From Aalborgiella sp040079635 (lineage in GTDB: Bacteria; Pseudomonadota; Gammaproteobacteria; Burkholderiales; Burkholderiaceae_C): DNA of 64,000 nt. Positions within the stretch are counted from its first letter, which is position 1. Every line of letters begins with the position of its first letter. The position numbers and the translations under genes were made by a program. The stretch is taken from contig JBEBJY010000008.1 in the NCBI GenBank assembly GCA_040079635.1, forward strand, positions 1-64,000, written 5' to 3'. The notes under the pieces are model-generated. The model ran no database searches, had not been told where the DNA came from, and saw only the letters and a program-made list of their open reading frames with translations. Shown here piece after piece: positions 25,854 through 33,927 of this stretch.

Positions 25854-27515
25854 ATGGCTCAATACGTATACACCATGAACAAGGTCGGCAAAATCGTGCC
25901 GCCCAAGCGTCAAATTATCAAAGACGTGTCACTCAGTTTCTTCCCAGGTGCCAAAATCGGCGTTTTGGGAACCAACGGCTCAGGTAAATCAACCCTGCTC
26001 AAAATCATGGCTGGTTTGGACAAAGACATTGAAGGCGAAGCCACGCCAATGCCGGGCTTGCAAATCGGCTACCTGCCGCAAGAGCCGCAGCTGAACAACG
26101 AGCACACCGTACGTGAAAGCGTGGAAGCGGGCATGGGCGCACTGTTTGCAGCCAAAGCACGTTTGGAAGAGGTCTACATCGCCTACGGTGAAGAAGATGC
26201 CGATTTTGACGCCTTGGCTGCAGAGCAGGCCCAGCTAGAAGCCATCATTGCCACGGCTGGCACGGATAGTGAGCATCAGCTAGAAATCGCTGCCGACGCG
26301 CTGCGTTTGCCACCCTGGGATGCCAAAATCGGCGTGCTGTCCGGTGGTGAAAAGCGCCGCGTGGCGCTGTGCAGCCTGCTACTGTCGAAGCCAGAAATGT
26401 TGCTGCTGGACGAGCCGACCAACCATTTGGACGCTGAATCGGTCGATTGGTTGGAGCAATTTTTGCAACGCTACTCAGGCACAGTTGTCGCCATCACCCA
26501 TGACCGCTACTTTCTGGACAACGCGGCAGAGTGGATTTTGGAGATGGACCGCGGCAGCGGAATCCCATGGAAAGGCAACTACAGCAGCTGGTTAGAGCAA
26601 AAAGGCGAGCGCCTAGCCCAAGAGCAAAAGGGCGAAGAAGCCCGTGCCAAAGCCTTGAAGAAAGAGCTGGAATGGTCACGCCAAAATCCCAAAGCACGCC
26701 AAGCCAAGAGCAAGTCGCGTTTGGCCCGCTTTGAAGAATTGTCAGACTTTGAATACCAAGCCCGCAACGAAACGCAGGAGATTTTCATCCCCGTGGCCGA
26801 GCGTTTGGGTAATGAAGTCATCGAGTTCACCAACGTCACCAAATCCTTTGGCGACCGCGTGTTGATAGATAACCTGAGCTTCAAAATCCCCGCTGGCGCG
26901 ATTGTCGGAATTATCGGCCCCAACGGTGCGGGTAAATCTACGCTGTTCAAGCTGATCGCGGGTAAAGAACTGCCCGACAGCGGCGAAGTCAAAATCGGCA
27001 AAACCGTGCACATGGCCTTTGTGGACCAGCACCGTGACGACCTGGAAAACGCCAAAACCGTGTGGGAAGACGTCTCCGGCGGGCTCGATATTTTGACTGT
27101 CGGCAAGTTCCAGATGCCAAGCCGCGCCTACTGCGGTCGCTTCAACTTCAACGGTGCAGACCAACAAAAACGCGTCGGTACCCTGTCTGGTGGTGAGCGC
27201 GGTCGTTTGCACCTCGCCAAAACCCTGATCGCAGGCGGCAACGTTTTGATGCTCGATGAGCCATCCAACGATCTGGACGTGGAAACCCTGCGTGCGTTGG
27301 AAGACGCGCTCTTAGAATTCGCCGGCTCCGTCATGGTCATCAGCCATGACCGTTGGTTCCTAGATCGCATCGCCACCCATATCTTGGCCTGCGAAGGTGA
27401 CAGCCAATGGGTCTTCTACAACGGCAACTACCAAGAGTACGAAGCCGACAAGAAGCGTCGTTTGGGTGAAGAGGGCGCGAAGCCTAAGCGTATGCGCTTT
27501 AAGGCGCTGCATTAA
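25854..27515 (+). CDS. ettA: Energy-dependent translational throttle protein EttA (ABC-F)
   Basis: A 553-residue soluble tandem ABC-F ATPase acting at the ribosomal E site. Domain 1 has GTNGSGKST (about residues 40-48) and LLLDEPTNHLDAESV; domain 2 has GPNGAGKST and VLMLDEPSNDLDVETL. Signatures are LSGGEKRRVALC and LSGGERGRLHLAK. The arm region inserted in domain 1 and the P-site linker (WSRQNPKARQAKSKSRLARF) identify EttA among ABC-F proteins. It is flanked by its own promoter region and a terminator. Confidence 0.96.
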   Translation: MAQYVYTMNKVGKIVPPKRQIIKDVSLSFFPGAKIGVLGTNGSGKSTLLKIMAGLDKDIEGEATPMPGLQIGYLPQEPQLNNEHTVRESVEAGMGALFAAKARLEEVYIAYGEEDADFDALAAEQAQLEAIIATAGTDSEHQLEIAADALRLPPWDAKIGVLSGGEKRRVALCSLLLSKPEMLLLDEPTNHLDAESVDWLEQFLQRYSGTVVAITHDRYFLDNAAEWILEMDRGSGIPWKGNYSSWLEQKGERLAQEQKGEEARAKALKKELEWSRQNPKARQAKSKSRLARFEELSDFEYQARNETQEIFIPVAERLGNEVIEFTNVTKSFGDRVLIDNLSFKIPAGAIVGIIGPNGAGKSTLFKLIAGKELPDSGEVKIGKTVHMAFVDQHRDDLENAKTVWEDVSGGLDILTVGKFQMPSRAYCGRFNFNGADQQKRVGTLSGGERGRLHLAKTLIAGGNVLMLDEPSNDLDVETLRALEDALLEFAGSVMVISHDRWFLDRIATHILACEGDSQWVFYNGNYQEYEADKKRRLGEEGAKPKRMRFKALH

Positions 27516-27563
27516 GCTTGAAGTGAATGGTCAAATTTGGCGGTTATAAGCTGCCAAACTATC

Positions 27564-27600
27564 AAAAACCGTGCCAGAGCATGCTTTGGTGCGGTTTTTG
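27564..27600. terminator. Terminator after ettA, probably bidirectional
   Basis: AAAAACCGTGCCA pairs (with G-U pairs) with TGGTGCGGTTTTT around a loop. It separates ettA from the convergent copper genes and has T-runs on both strands. Confidence 0.85.
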
Positions 27601-27620
27601 TGTTTTTAATGAAAAATATG

Positions 27621-27669
27621 GCTCTAGCCGGCGTATTTATTGCCTAAAGTGCTATATTATTTGTAGTAA
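27621..27669 (-). repeat. Dispersed palindromic repeat, ettA-copper gene gap
   Basis: Reverse orientation: CTCTAGCCGGCGTATTTATT, then TGCCTAAAGT and a hairpin GCTATATTATTTGTAGT. It sits directly after the ettA terminator. Confidence 0.88.
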
Positions 27670-27679
27670 ATTCGTGCAT

Positions 27680-28030
27680 TCATTTCACTATTTCTAGGCT
27701 CATCACCGTAAATGCACCGTTCACCTTATCTGCGGTAAATTTAACTTTATCGCCAGTTTTAATTTTTTCAAGCATAGCAACGTCTTTGACTTGAAACACC
27801 ATGGTCATGCCAGGCATGTCGAGGTTTTTAATCTCGCCATGTTTCAGCGTGACTTTTTTGTTTTCTAAGTCAATTTTTCGAATCTCAGCCTCAGCCATGG
27901 GCAAAGTAGCGCTTGCTGCCGTTTCTTTTTTAGTATCCATGGCAGGTGCCGTTGCATGAGAGGCGGCATGGCTGATTGATGCACAGCTAAGCAATGCTGC
28001 AAAAATGATGTGTGATGTGGTGTTTTTCAT
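27680..28030 (-). CDS. CusF-like periplasmic copper-binding protein
   Basis: A 116-residue exported protein with a signal peptide (residues about 1-22, ending SHAAS). The C-terminal small beta-barrel contains LKHGEIKNLDMPGMTMVFQV, where the His and two Met residues match the CusF metal site. It likely chaperones Cu(I) in the periplasm. It is the last gene of the minus-strand copper run, 47 bp after the cupredoxin gene. Confidence 0.9.
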   Translation of the reverse strand: MKNTTSHIIFAALLSCASISHAASHATAPAMDTKKETAASATLPMAEAEIRKIDLENKKVTLKHGEIKNLDMPGMTMVFQVKDVAMLEKIKTGDKVKFTADKVNGAFTVMSLEIVK

Positions 28031-28077
28031 GATTATTCCTGAAGTTAATTTACAAAAAAGTGTGATTTTTTTTGGGC

Positions 28078-28569
28078 TTATTTGCCCGTAACGATGATTT
28101 TTCCGACCATGCCCGCAGAGTAATGCCCAGCAATCAAGCAGGCAAAGTCAAAATCGCCAGCTTTGTTAAATTGCCAAACAATCTTGCCCGTTTTTCCCGC
28201 TGGCACGTGCGCCATGTAAGGCTCGTCGTGCTCCATAGTTGGGAATTTAACCATCAGCGCGGCGTGTTCCTCTAGCTCTTTTTGGGTGCCGATGACAAAC
28301 TCATGTAGCATTGCACCTTTGTTTTTGATGATGATGTTGATGGTTTCACCTTGCTTGACGCTGATTTTGTCAGGTGAAAAACGCATGGTGTCCAACATCG
28401 TGATGGTGATCGTGCGCTTAGCAGCTTTTGCATCGCCTGCAATGCCCCATGCTTTTTGTTCATTTTTGACGACGCTGGCAGCTTTTGCGTTCGTAGCGTC
28501 GCCATGCGCAAAGGCAGGCAATGTGCAAGCGAACAATGCGCTTAAAAGTAATGGCTTCAATGCTTTCAA
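28078..28569 (-). CDS. Cupredoxin-family copper protein (CopI-like)
   Basis: A 163-residue exported protein with signal peptide (to about residue 21, ending LPAFA). The cupredoxin fold is indicated by MRFSPDKISVKQGETINI, a His in AMLHEFVIG, and the C-terminal cluster FACLIAGHYSAGM that supplies Cys, His and Met ligands for a type 1 copper. Start and upstream stop overlap (ATGA) with the multicopper oxidase gene, so translation is probably coupled. Confidence 0.9.
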   Translation of the reverse strand: MKALKPLLLSALFACTLPAFAHGDATNAKAASVVKNEQKAWGIAGDAKAAKRTITITMLDTMRFSPDKISVKQGETINIIIKNKGAMLHEFVIGTQKELEEHAALMVKFPTMEHDEPYMAHVPAGKTGKIVWQFNKAGDFDFACLIAGHYSAGMVGKIIVTGK

Positions 28570-30005
28570 TGTTTCATACCTTCCATCGTTGGTTTGCGAA
28601 TTTGCACTTCCACCTCAGCTTGCTTTTTTTGCAACAACGGCATGGATGATTTACCTTCAGACTTAAACCTCAACGGGTCAGCCACGGGTCCGTTGACTTC
28701 AAATGCAACTGTTCCCTCAGGGTGCTTGTACCAGCCCGGGTTACTGTAGTCACCCGGTTTTTGGTCTTTGCGCACTTTGACGACACTGAACATACCACCC
28801 ATTTCTACGCCACCAAACGGGCCTTCACCCGTCATCATGGGTGCGGTGTTGTGGGGGATTTCCATGGTCATCTCACCCATATCCGCCATACCACGCTCGC
28901 CCATCACCATGTAATCGGGAATCAAGTTGGTGATTTTTTTGACCACACTTCTGTGGTCAACGCCAATCATGGTCGGCACATCGTGCCCCATAGCGTTCAT
29001 GGTGTGGTGCGATTTGTGGCAGTGGAAAGCCCAGTCGCCTTCCTCGTCCGCTAAAAACTCAAATTGCCGCATTTGCCCCACGGCTACATCGGTCGTCACT
29101 TCTGGCCAGCGCGCGCTTTTGGGCACAGGACCGCCGTCGGTACCCGTGACTTCAAACTCGTGGCCGTGGATGTGAATCGGGTGGTTAGTCATCGTCAAGT
29201 TGCCCACACGGATTCGCACATTGTCGTTTTTGCGAACGTTGAGCGAGTCAATGCCGGGGAAGATACGGCTGTTCCACGTCCACAGGTTGAAATCAACCAT
29301 CGTCATGATTTTGGGCGTGTAGGCACCTGGGTCGATGTCATACGAGCTAAGTAGGAAGCAAAAGTCTCTGTCGACTTCGCTGATATTCGGATGCTTAGCT
29401 TTGGGGTGCGTGACCCAAAAACCCATCATGCCCATTGCCATCTGCGTCATTTCGTCAGCATGCGGGTGGTACATGAAGGTGCCAGGGCGACGCGCTACGA
29501 ATTCATAGACAAAAGTTTTACCGGGTTGAATCGATTTTTGGGTCAACCCTGAAACGCCGTCCATACCATTGGGCAAGCGCTGGCCGTGCCAGTGCACGCT
29601 GGTGTGCTCAGGCAGTTTGTTAGTCACATAAATACGTACACGGTCGCCTTCCACGACCTCAATCGTCGGGCCGGGGGACTGGCCGTTGTAGCCCCACAGG
29701 TGCGCTTTGAAGCCCGGTGCCATTTCGCGAACCACGGGTTCGGCAACGAGGTGGAATTCTTTCACCCCTTGGTTCATGCGCCACGGCAGCGTCCAACCGT
29801 TCAAGGTGACAACAGGGTTGTAGGGGCGACCCGTTTGCGGGATGAGCGGCGGCATGGTGTCGGGCTTGGTCTGCATCATCGGCTCTGGAATGGCGGCGAG
29901 GGCGACTTTGCTAACGGTGCTTGCTGTGACGGCGGCGGCGATCATGCCTGCGCTGCCCAAAAAGCTGCGTCGAGACGATGTATCTAGTTTTGTATGTTGG
30001 TTCAT
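28566..30005 (-). CDS. Multicopper oxidase (CopA/CueO-like), Tat-exported
   Basis: A 479-residue periplasmic multicopper oxidase. The twin-arginine signal SSRRSFLGSAGMIAAAV lies at residues about 10-26. Copper ligands occur in the four expected places: HWHGQRLPNGMDG, MYHPHADE, HPIHIHGHEFEV and HCHKSHH. Methionine-rich stretches near the C-terminus (GERGMADMGEMTMEI) suggest Cu(I) binding. It probably oxidises Cu(I) in copper tolerance. Confidence 0.93.
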   Translation of the reverse strand: MNQHTKLDTSSRRSFLGSAGMIAAAVTASTVSKVALAAIPEPMMQTKPDTMPPLIPQTGRPYNPVVTLNGWTLPWRMNQGVKEFHLVAEPVVREMAPGFKAHLWGYNGQSPGPTIEVVEGDRVRIYVTNKLPEHTSVHWHGQRLPNGMDGVSGLTQKSIQPGKTFVYEFVARRPGTFMYHPHADEMTQMAMGMMGFWVTHPKAKHPNISEVDRDFCFLLSSYDIDPGAYTPKIMTMVDFNLWTWNSRIFPGIDSLNVRKNDNVRIRVGNLTMTNHPIHIHGHEFEVTGTDGGPVPKSARWPEVTTDVAVGQMRQFEFLADEEGDWAFHCHKSHHTMNAMGHDVPTMIGVDHRSVVKKITNLIPDYMVMGERGMADMGEMTMEIPHNTAPMMTGEGPFGGVEMGGMFSVVKVRKDQKPGDYSNPGWYKHPEGTVAFEVNGPVADPLRFKSEGKSSMPLLQKKQAEVEVQIRKPTMEGMKH

Positions 30006-30014
30006 GGTGTTTTT

Positions 30015-30977
30015 TTATTCAAAAGATGGATGTTCGGAAGTGGCGTTGAGCTGCATTTGCAAGGTGTCTTGAAACCCTGCATCTGCTTGCCAAAAAGCCT
30101 GTGTTGCTGCAATCGAAGCCATCACCATTTTTGATTGCTCGCGGTTTTCGGCTAGCAGTTCAAAAACGCCAATGAACATGCCGTTGTAGCGCAGTGTGGC
30201 TTCCTCAGCGATGATTTTTTGAAGCGGTAAAACTTCATCGCGGTAATGCTTGGCTAGGTCATAGGCTATTCGGTAAGCCGCATAACTGCTGCGCAATTCT
30301 GAAGGCGCTTCTGATGCAAACATCTGCGTATCTGATGCACGGATAACGCGTTTTAGGGCCGTTTCAGGGATGGGTGAAGCCGGTAGCTCAGGCAATCGGT
30401 CAGGCAATGCAAGCAACATAGCTTTTGCATCGTTCAAACCCATAGCGCGAATCAAGGCTTCGCGTGTCTCAGCGGCTTCCTGCGTGCTCGTTAGCAGCAT
30501 GGTCGCAGCTTCGGCATACATGGCGTGTTGGTGGGATTGCTGCAAACGGGTAAAGTTACCCACGCTGCGCATGCGTCTGGCTAGTTCGCTGCTGGCTTGG
30601 GCAGACGCATGTGCTTGTTTGGCATAGACCAATTGCTCTTGTTTGGCAACAGCCTGCAACCAAGCCGTACGTACATGCATGGGTGCTTTTGCGATTTGCT
30701 CTGCGCTAAGAATATCGGTTTTTGAAGCTGTGGTGGGCGTTGCGCTAGCAAGTTCTGCATTCGCTTGCGCTTCTTTGGCATAGGCACGCCAACCGCCAAT
30801 TTCAGCGACTTTGTCATTCGCCGCTTTCCACGGTAGCACTTTTTCATCGACAAACTTTTGATAATCCGCAATCGGTGACGTGTAGCTGGGGGCTGTTTGC
30901 GCTGATGCTGTGCCTGAAAGCAGGCAAATTGCAGCCACGGCGGGAAGTAAACATAGGGTTTTCACACTTTTCTCCAA
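30015..30977 (-). CDS. TolC-like protein of a copper-resistance cluster, short form
   Basis: A 320-residue exported protein (signal to about residue 26, ending TASA). The C-terminal two-thirds is long helices with SYAAYRIAYDLAKHYRDEVL and LRYNGMFIGVFELL, as in TolC-family outer-membrane efflux proteins. The N-terminal part (FVDEKVLPWKAANDKVAEIG, then GWRAYAKEAQ) recalls a short domain that I remember from copper clusters. A complete TolC is over 400 residues, so this is short and may be a fusion of that domain with half a TolC protomer. Whether it can form a channel is doubtful. Confidence 0.7.
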   Translation of the reverse strand: MEKSVKTLCLLPAVAAICLLSGTASAQTAPSYTSPIADYQKFVDEKVLPWKAANDKVAEIGGWRAYAKEAQANAELASATPTTASKTDILSAEQIAKAPMHVRTAWLQAVAKQEQLVYAKQAHASAQASSELARRMRSVGNFTRLQQSHQHAMYAEAATMLLTSTQEAAETREALIRAMGLNDAKAMLLALPDRLPELPASPIPETALKRVIRASDTQMFASEAPSELRSSYAAYRIAYDLAKHYRDEVLPLQKIIAEEATLRYNGMFIGVFELLAENREQSKMVMASIAATQAFWQADAGFQDTLQMQLNATSEHPSFE

Positions 30978-31059
30978 AAAATTTAGACATTTGGACAGGC
31001 TCTTAAATAGATTAAGTCAAGCCAAAAATGACGCAACCCAACACTTCGTGCAATACCTG

Positions 31060-31076
31060 ACTTCAAAGGTCGAAGT
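31060..31076. promoter_or_regulatory. Short inverted repeat ACTTC-N7-GAAGT in the copper run
   Basis: Within CTGACTTC...GAAGTACAG, in the gap upstream of the TolC-like gene. Dyads of this type can bind MerR-type metal regulators, but no such regulator is encoded nearby and spacing to a promoter is unclear. Confidence 0.25.
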
Positions 31077-31100
31077 ACAGACGGAGTTCGGGCTGGGAGA

Positions 31101-31445
31101 CTACAGAATCGGTGGTTTTTGGCTATGCGCGATGCTCGCGCTGGCAAATTGGCTAGCTGGAGCCAATGGTTGTGCGTAATGCACTTTTTTGAAACTGGTT
31201 GTTTGCACAGTGCTTACCAAGCCCGTTGCATGGCAAGCTTGGCAATGGGTGCAGGAAGGTTTAGCGCTTTTGTGCATATCACAGTCAGACATGCTATTTT
31301 CAGCTTCTAAATGAGCATTAGCCGACGTATTTATTGCCTGAGTTGCTATTAAATTAGTAGTGGCCATTTCCGTCGCCATGGCTTCACCCATCCAGCCGCG
31401 CAGTGGCAGCAGGGCGATCATGAGGATGAAAATAAAACGGCGCAT
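31101..31445 (-). CDS. Small exported Cys/His protein of the copper cluster
   Basis: A 114-residue protein with a signal-like N-terminus (MRRFIFILMIALLPLRGWMG). The middle has MSDCDMHKSAKPSCTHCQAC, a likely metal-binding patch with CxxC pairs, and the C-terminus is QKPPIL. I recall similar short Cys/His proteins (DUF2946-like) beside copper genes, but I do not recognise a defined family with certainty. Residues about 29-43 (NLIATQAINTSANA) are encoded by a dispersed repeat lying between signal peptide and Cys patch. Function unknown; metal binding is inferred. Confidence 0.65.
   Translation of the reverse strand: MRRFIFILMIALLPLRGWMGEAMATEMATTNLIATQAINTSANAHLEAENSMSDCDMHKSAKPSCTHCQACHATGLVSTVQTTSFKKVHYAQPLAPASQFASASIAHSQKPPIL
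31317..31360 (-). repeat. Dispersed repeat inside the small Cys-protein gene
   Basis: Matches the consensus closely on the minus strand: TAATTTAATAGC, then CAGGCAATAAATACGTCGGC. It is in sense orientation to the gene and encodes LIATQAINTSANA. It adds a linker-like stretch just after the signal sequence. Confidence 0.85.
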
Positions 31446-31459
31446 AGTACTATGTTAGG

Positions 31460-32095
31460 CTAAACCTTAGAAAGTTCAAGTCTTGCATGCTGAATGACTG
31501 ACCAGCCGCCCCAAATCGCCAGACTTGCCATGCCAATGGCGACAGCCAGGTCCGGCCACGCCGAGCCTGTGCCAAACACCCCTAAAGCGGCCAGCATAAC
31601 GGCGATGTTGCCAAAAGCATCATTACGGGAACACAGCCAGACGCTGCGCATATTGGCATCGCCCGTGCGGTAGCGGTACAGCAACAGCGCGACGGTGACG
31701 TTGGCAATCAAAGCTAGTAAACCGATACTTCCCATGGTGGCAGCTTCGGGTACAGCGCCTGTTTTAGCAACCCAGATGGCTCGTGCCAATACAAACACAC
31801 CAAAGCCCAACATGCAAACGCCTTTGAGCAAGGCTGCTTTTGAGCGCCAAGCCATCGCCATCGTCAGCACCGCCAATGACACGCCGTAATTAGCTGCATC
31901 CCCCAGAAAATCAATCGCATCGGCCAGTAACGATACTGAGCCTGAGCTAAAACCTGCGCCCAGCTCAATGGCAAACATGGCAGCATTCACAATGAGTGCG
32001 AACCACAAAATCTTGCGGTATTTGGGGTGTTTTGCAGCTTCTGGGCTGCCGTGATCATGGCTATGTTTGTGCGTATGGTCGTGGTGGGCGGACAT
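31460..32095 (-). CDS. Cation diffusion facilitator-type transporter (short form)
   Basis: A 211-residue inner-membrane protein with a His-rich N-terminus (HHDHTHKHSHDHGS) and five to six spans. SVSLLADAIDFLGDAANYG and SRNDAFGNIAVML carry the paired acidic motifs of CDF transporters. The C-terminal cytosolic domain of CzcD is absent, so this is a compact member. It starts inside the DsbA-like stop codon (TAATG), so the two are coupled. Likely a divalent metal exporter. Confidence 0.85.
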   Translation of the reverse strand: MSAHHDHTHKHSHDHGSPEAAKHPKYRKILWFALIVNAAMFAIELGAGFSSGSVSLLADAIDFLGDAANYGVSLAVLTMAMAWRSKAALLKGVCMLGFGVFVLARAIWVAKTGAVPEAATMGSIGLLALIANVTVALLLYRYRTGDANMRSVWLCSRNDAFGNIAVMLAALGVFGTGSAWPDLAVAIGMASLAIWGGWSVIQHARLELSKV

Positions 32096-32751
32096 TATTT
32101 TTCAGCCGAAGCGAAGACTTGTTGTACGCGTTGCAGCATCTCATCGGCTTCCATGTACCCGTTCGCCACCAGTTGTGCTTCGCCATTAACGACAGCAATC
32201 AAAGCGGGAAAGCCACGAATACCCCACTGCTGCACCATGGCAAAGTCGTTGCGTGTCTGCGCTTTGATGGTATCGCTTTCGAAGGCTTCAATAAACGCAG
32301 TTCTAGAAAGCTGGATGTCACCCAGTATTTGGGATTCAATCAACTCATTCCAAACGTCTGCCAGAACCAATGTTTGCGTGATGTCACGACCCATGGCGTA
32401 AAACGCATGTTGAATAGCGTGGTACATAGCCAGTGTGTGCTCAGCGGCATGGGTGCGGATGGTGACGACGGCACGGCAGGCGGGCTCGGTGTCGTAAATA
32501 TAGCCTTCACGGTCAAACTGGCCTGTGCCGAAAGGTTTGCCTGAGCGTTTGGTCACTTCTTCCCAATGGTGGTGCAAGGTATTCTTTAGCGTGTCGGGCA
32601 TCACTTCTTGGTTGTAAGCGCGCAGCCCACCCAGTACCATTGCTAGTGGCACACCAGGCAGTTGTTGCAATAGCTTTTGCAAGGGGACACCGAAGCCGTA
32701 GCACCATGAGCACATGGGGTCGCCTACATAGACGAGGGAGTTTTCATTCAT
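32095..32751 (-). CDS. DsbA-family thioredoxin-fold protein (FrnE-like)
   Basis: A 218-residue protein with CxxC as DPMCSWCYGF near the N-terminus and cis-proline region GIRGFPALIAV near residue 185. It has no signal peptide, so it is probably cytosolic, as in the FrnE-like branch. It overlaps the CDF gene (TAATG) and heads the minus-strand metal run. A role in metal or oxidative stress is a guess from context. Confidence 0.82.
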   Translation of the reverse strand: MNENSLVYVGDPMCSWCYGFGVPLQKLLQQLPGVPLAMVLGGLRAYNQEVMPDTLKNTLHHHWEEVTKRSGKPFGTGQFDREGYIYDTEPACRAVVTIRTHAAEHTLAMYHAIQHAFYAMGRDITQTLVLADVWNELIESQILGDIQLSRTAFIEAFESDTIKAQTRNDFAMVQQWGIRGFPALIAVVNGEAQLVANGYMEADEMLQRVQQVFASAEK

Positions 32752-32787
32752 AGTAAATTACCGAAAATCAAAGAAATTTGTTAGCTT

Positions 32788-33759
32788 TTAATCCAACTTA
32801 GCACCGGATGCGACTACAGCTTTTGCCCACAATGGCGTTTGGATGGTTAAGAATTGTCCAAACTCATCGCTTCCCATAAACGCAGGGTCGGCTCCTTGCG
32901 CCACCATTCGGCTGCGCACATCTGGGCTGGTCATGATTTGTTTGAAAGCATCGCTCAGCTTGGCAACCACATCTTTGGGTGTGCCAGCAGGCGCTAAAAA
33001 GCCGTAAAAACCGACAACATCAAACCCTTTGATGCCAGATTCAATCACGGTTGGAATATCGGGTAGAGCAGGATTACGCTCTTTGCTGGTGACAGCAAGT
33101 GCTCGTACTTTACCTTGCTTGTGGTAGTTGGCAGCTTGCGGGATGGATTCCGCCATGAACTGCACCTGGCCACCCATCAAATCGGTAAAAGCAGGTGCAC
33201 TACCGCGGTAGGGAATATGTACCATGAACAACCCAGTTGCGGTTTTGAACATTTCAGGCACGATGTGCGAAATGCCACCATTGCCAGCCGATCCATAGTT
33301 GATCTTGCCAGGGTTTTTACGTGTGTAAGCGATAAATTCAGGCAATGTTTTGGCGGGAACGGCGTTGTTCACCAGCAGTGCAAGCGGCTGTTGCGCTGTA
33401 CGCGCGATGGGCACAAAATCACGCAGCGTGTTGTAGGGTAATTTGCTGTAAAGCGCACCATTAATGACGCTGACACCTGTGTTTGCCAGTATCAAAGTGT
33501 AGCCATCGGCTGGCGATTTGGCCACACTTTCCGCACCTACGCTGCCGCCCGCACCGGGCTTGTAATCCACCAAAACAGGTTGACCGAGAATGGTTTGCAG
33601 TTTGTCAACAAGTAACCTGGCGTGCTGATCAAGTGGGCCACCTGCAGGAAAGCCGATCACGATTTTTATGGGTTTTTCAGGGTAAGCAAGCGCATTGTTT
33701 GACTGAAATGCTATGAATAAAATAGCAAAAAAAGAGAATAGTTTTCTTAAAATCAGCAT
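32788..33759 (-). CDS. Tripartite tricarboxylate transporter-type binding protein (Bug family)
   Basis: A 323-residue periplasmic solute-binding protein. YPEKPIKIVIGFPAGGPLDQHAR is the typical mature N-terminus, followed by ADGYTLILANTG and the C-terminal half with GFYGFLAPAGTPKDVV. Bug proteins are very numerous in Burkholderiales and often lack adjacent membrane subunits, as here. The signal peptide FAILFIAFQSNNALA is partly encoded by a degenerate dispersed repeat. Ligand unknown. Confidence 0.93.
   Translation of the reverse strand: MLILRKLFSFFAILFIAFQSNNALAYPEKPIKIVIGFPAGGPLDQHARLLVDKLQTILGQPVLVDYKPGAGGSVGAESVAKSPADGYTLILANTGVSVINGALYSKLPYNTLRDFVPIARTAQQPLALLVNNAVPAKTLPEFIAYTRKNPGKINYGSAGNGGISHIVPEMFKTATGLFMVHIPYRGSAPAFTDLMGGQVQFMAESIPQAANYHKQGKVRALAVTSKERNPALPDIPTVIESGIKGFDVVGFYGFLAPAGTPKDVVAKLSDAFKQIMTSPDVRSRMVAQGADPAFMGSDEFGQFLTIQTPLWAKAVVASGAKLD
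33685..33727 (-). repeat. Degenerate dispersed repeat in the Bug signal peptide
   Basis: On the minus strand GCTATTTTATTCATAGC is a full hairpin arm pair, followed by a CAGTCAAACAATGCGC stretch that fits the core at about two bases in three by eye. It is in sense orientation and read in the same frame as the copy in the small Cys-protein gene (IAFQSNN versus IATQAIN). Confidence 0.55.
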
Positions 33760-33927
33760 ATGTAACCTTAGATTAATGCGCCATCATACCGAAGTGGCAG
33801 CTGATTACAAAGAGGTAGATGTGCGTCACATAGGTGACGATGCATGGCTAAAAAGCCAGTATCAATGACCGCTTCGTTCTTTATTGCGTTTATGCTGTGA
33901 AAAAGTCGAGGAAATATAGGAGATACC

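Noticed and set aside
30015..30977. The TolC-like gene as a pseudogene because it is short.
   Set aside because: The frame is intact, has its own signal peptide and N-terminal domain, and sits in a coherent operon; a short or fused form is more likely.
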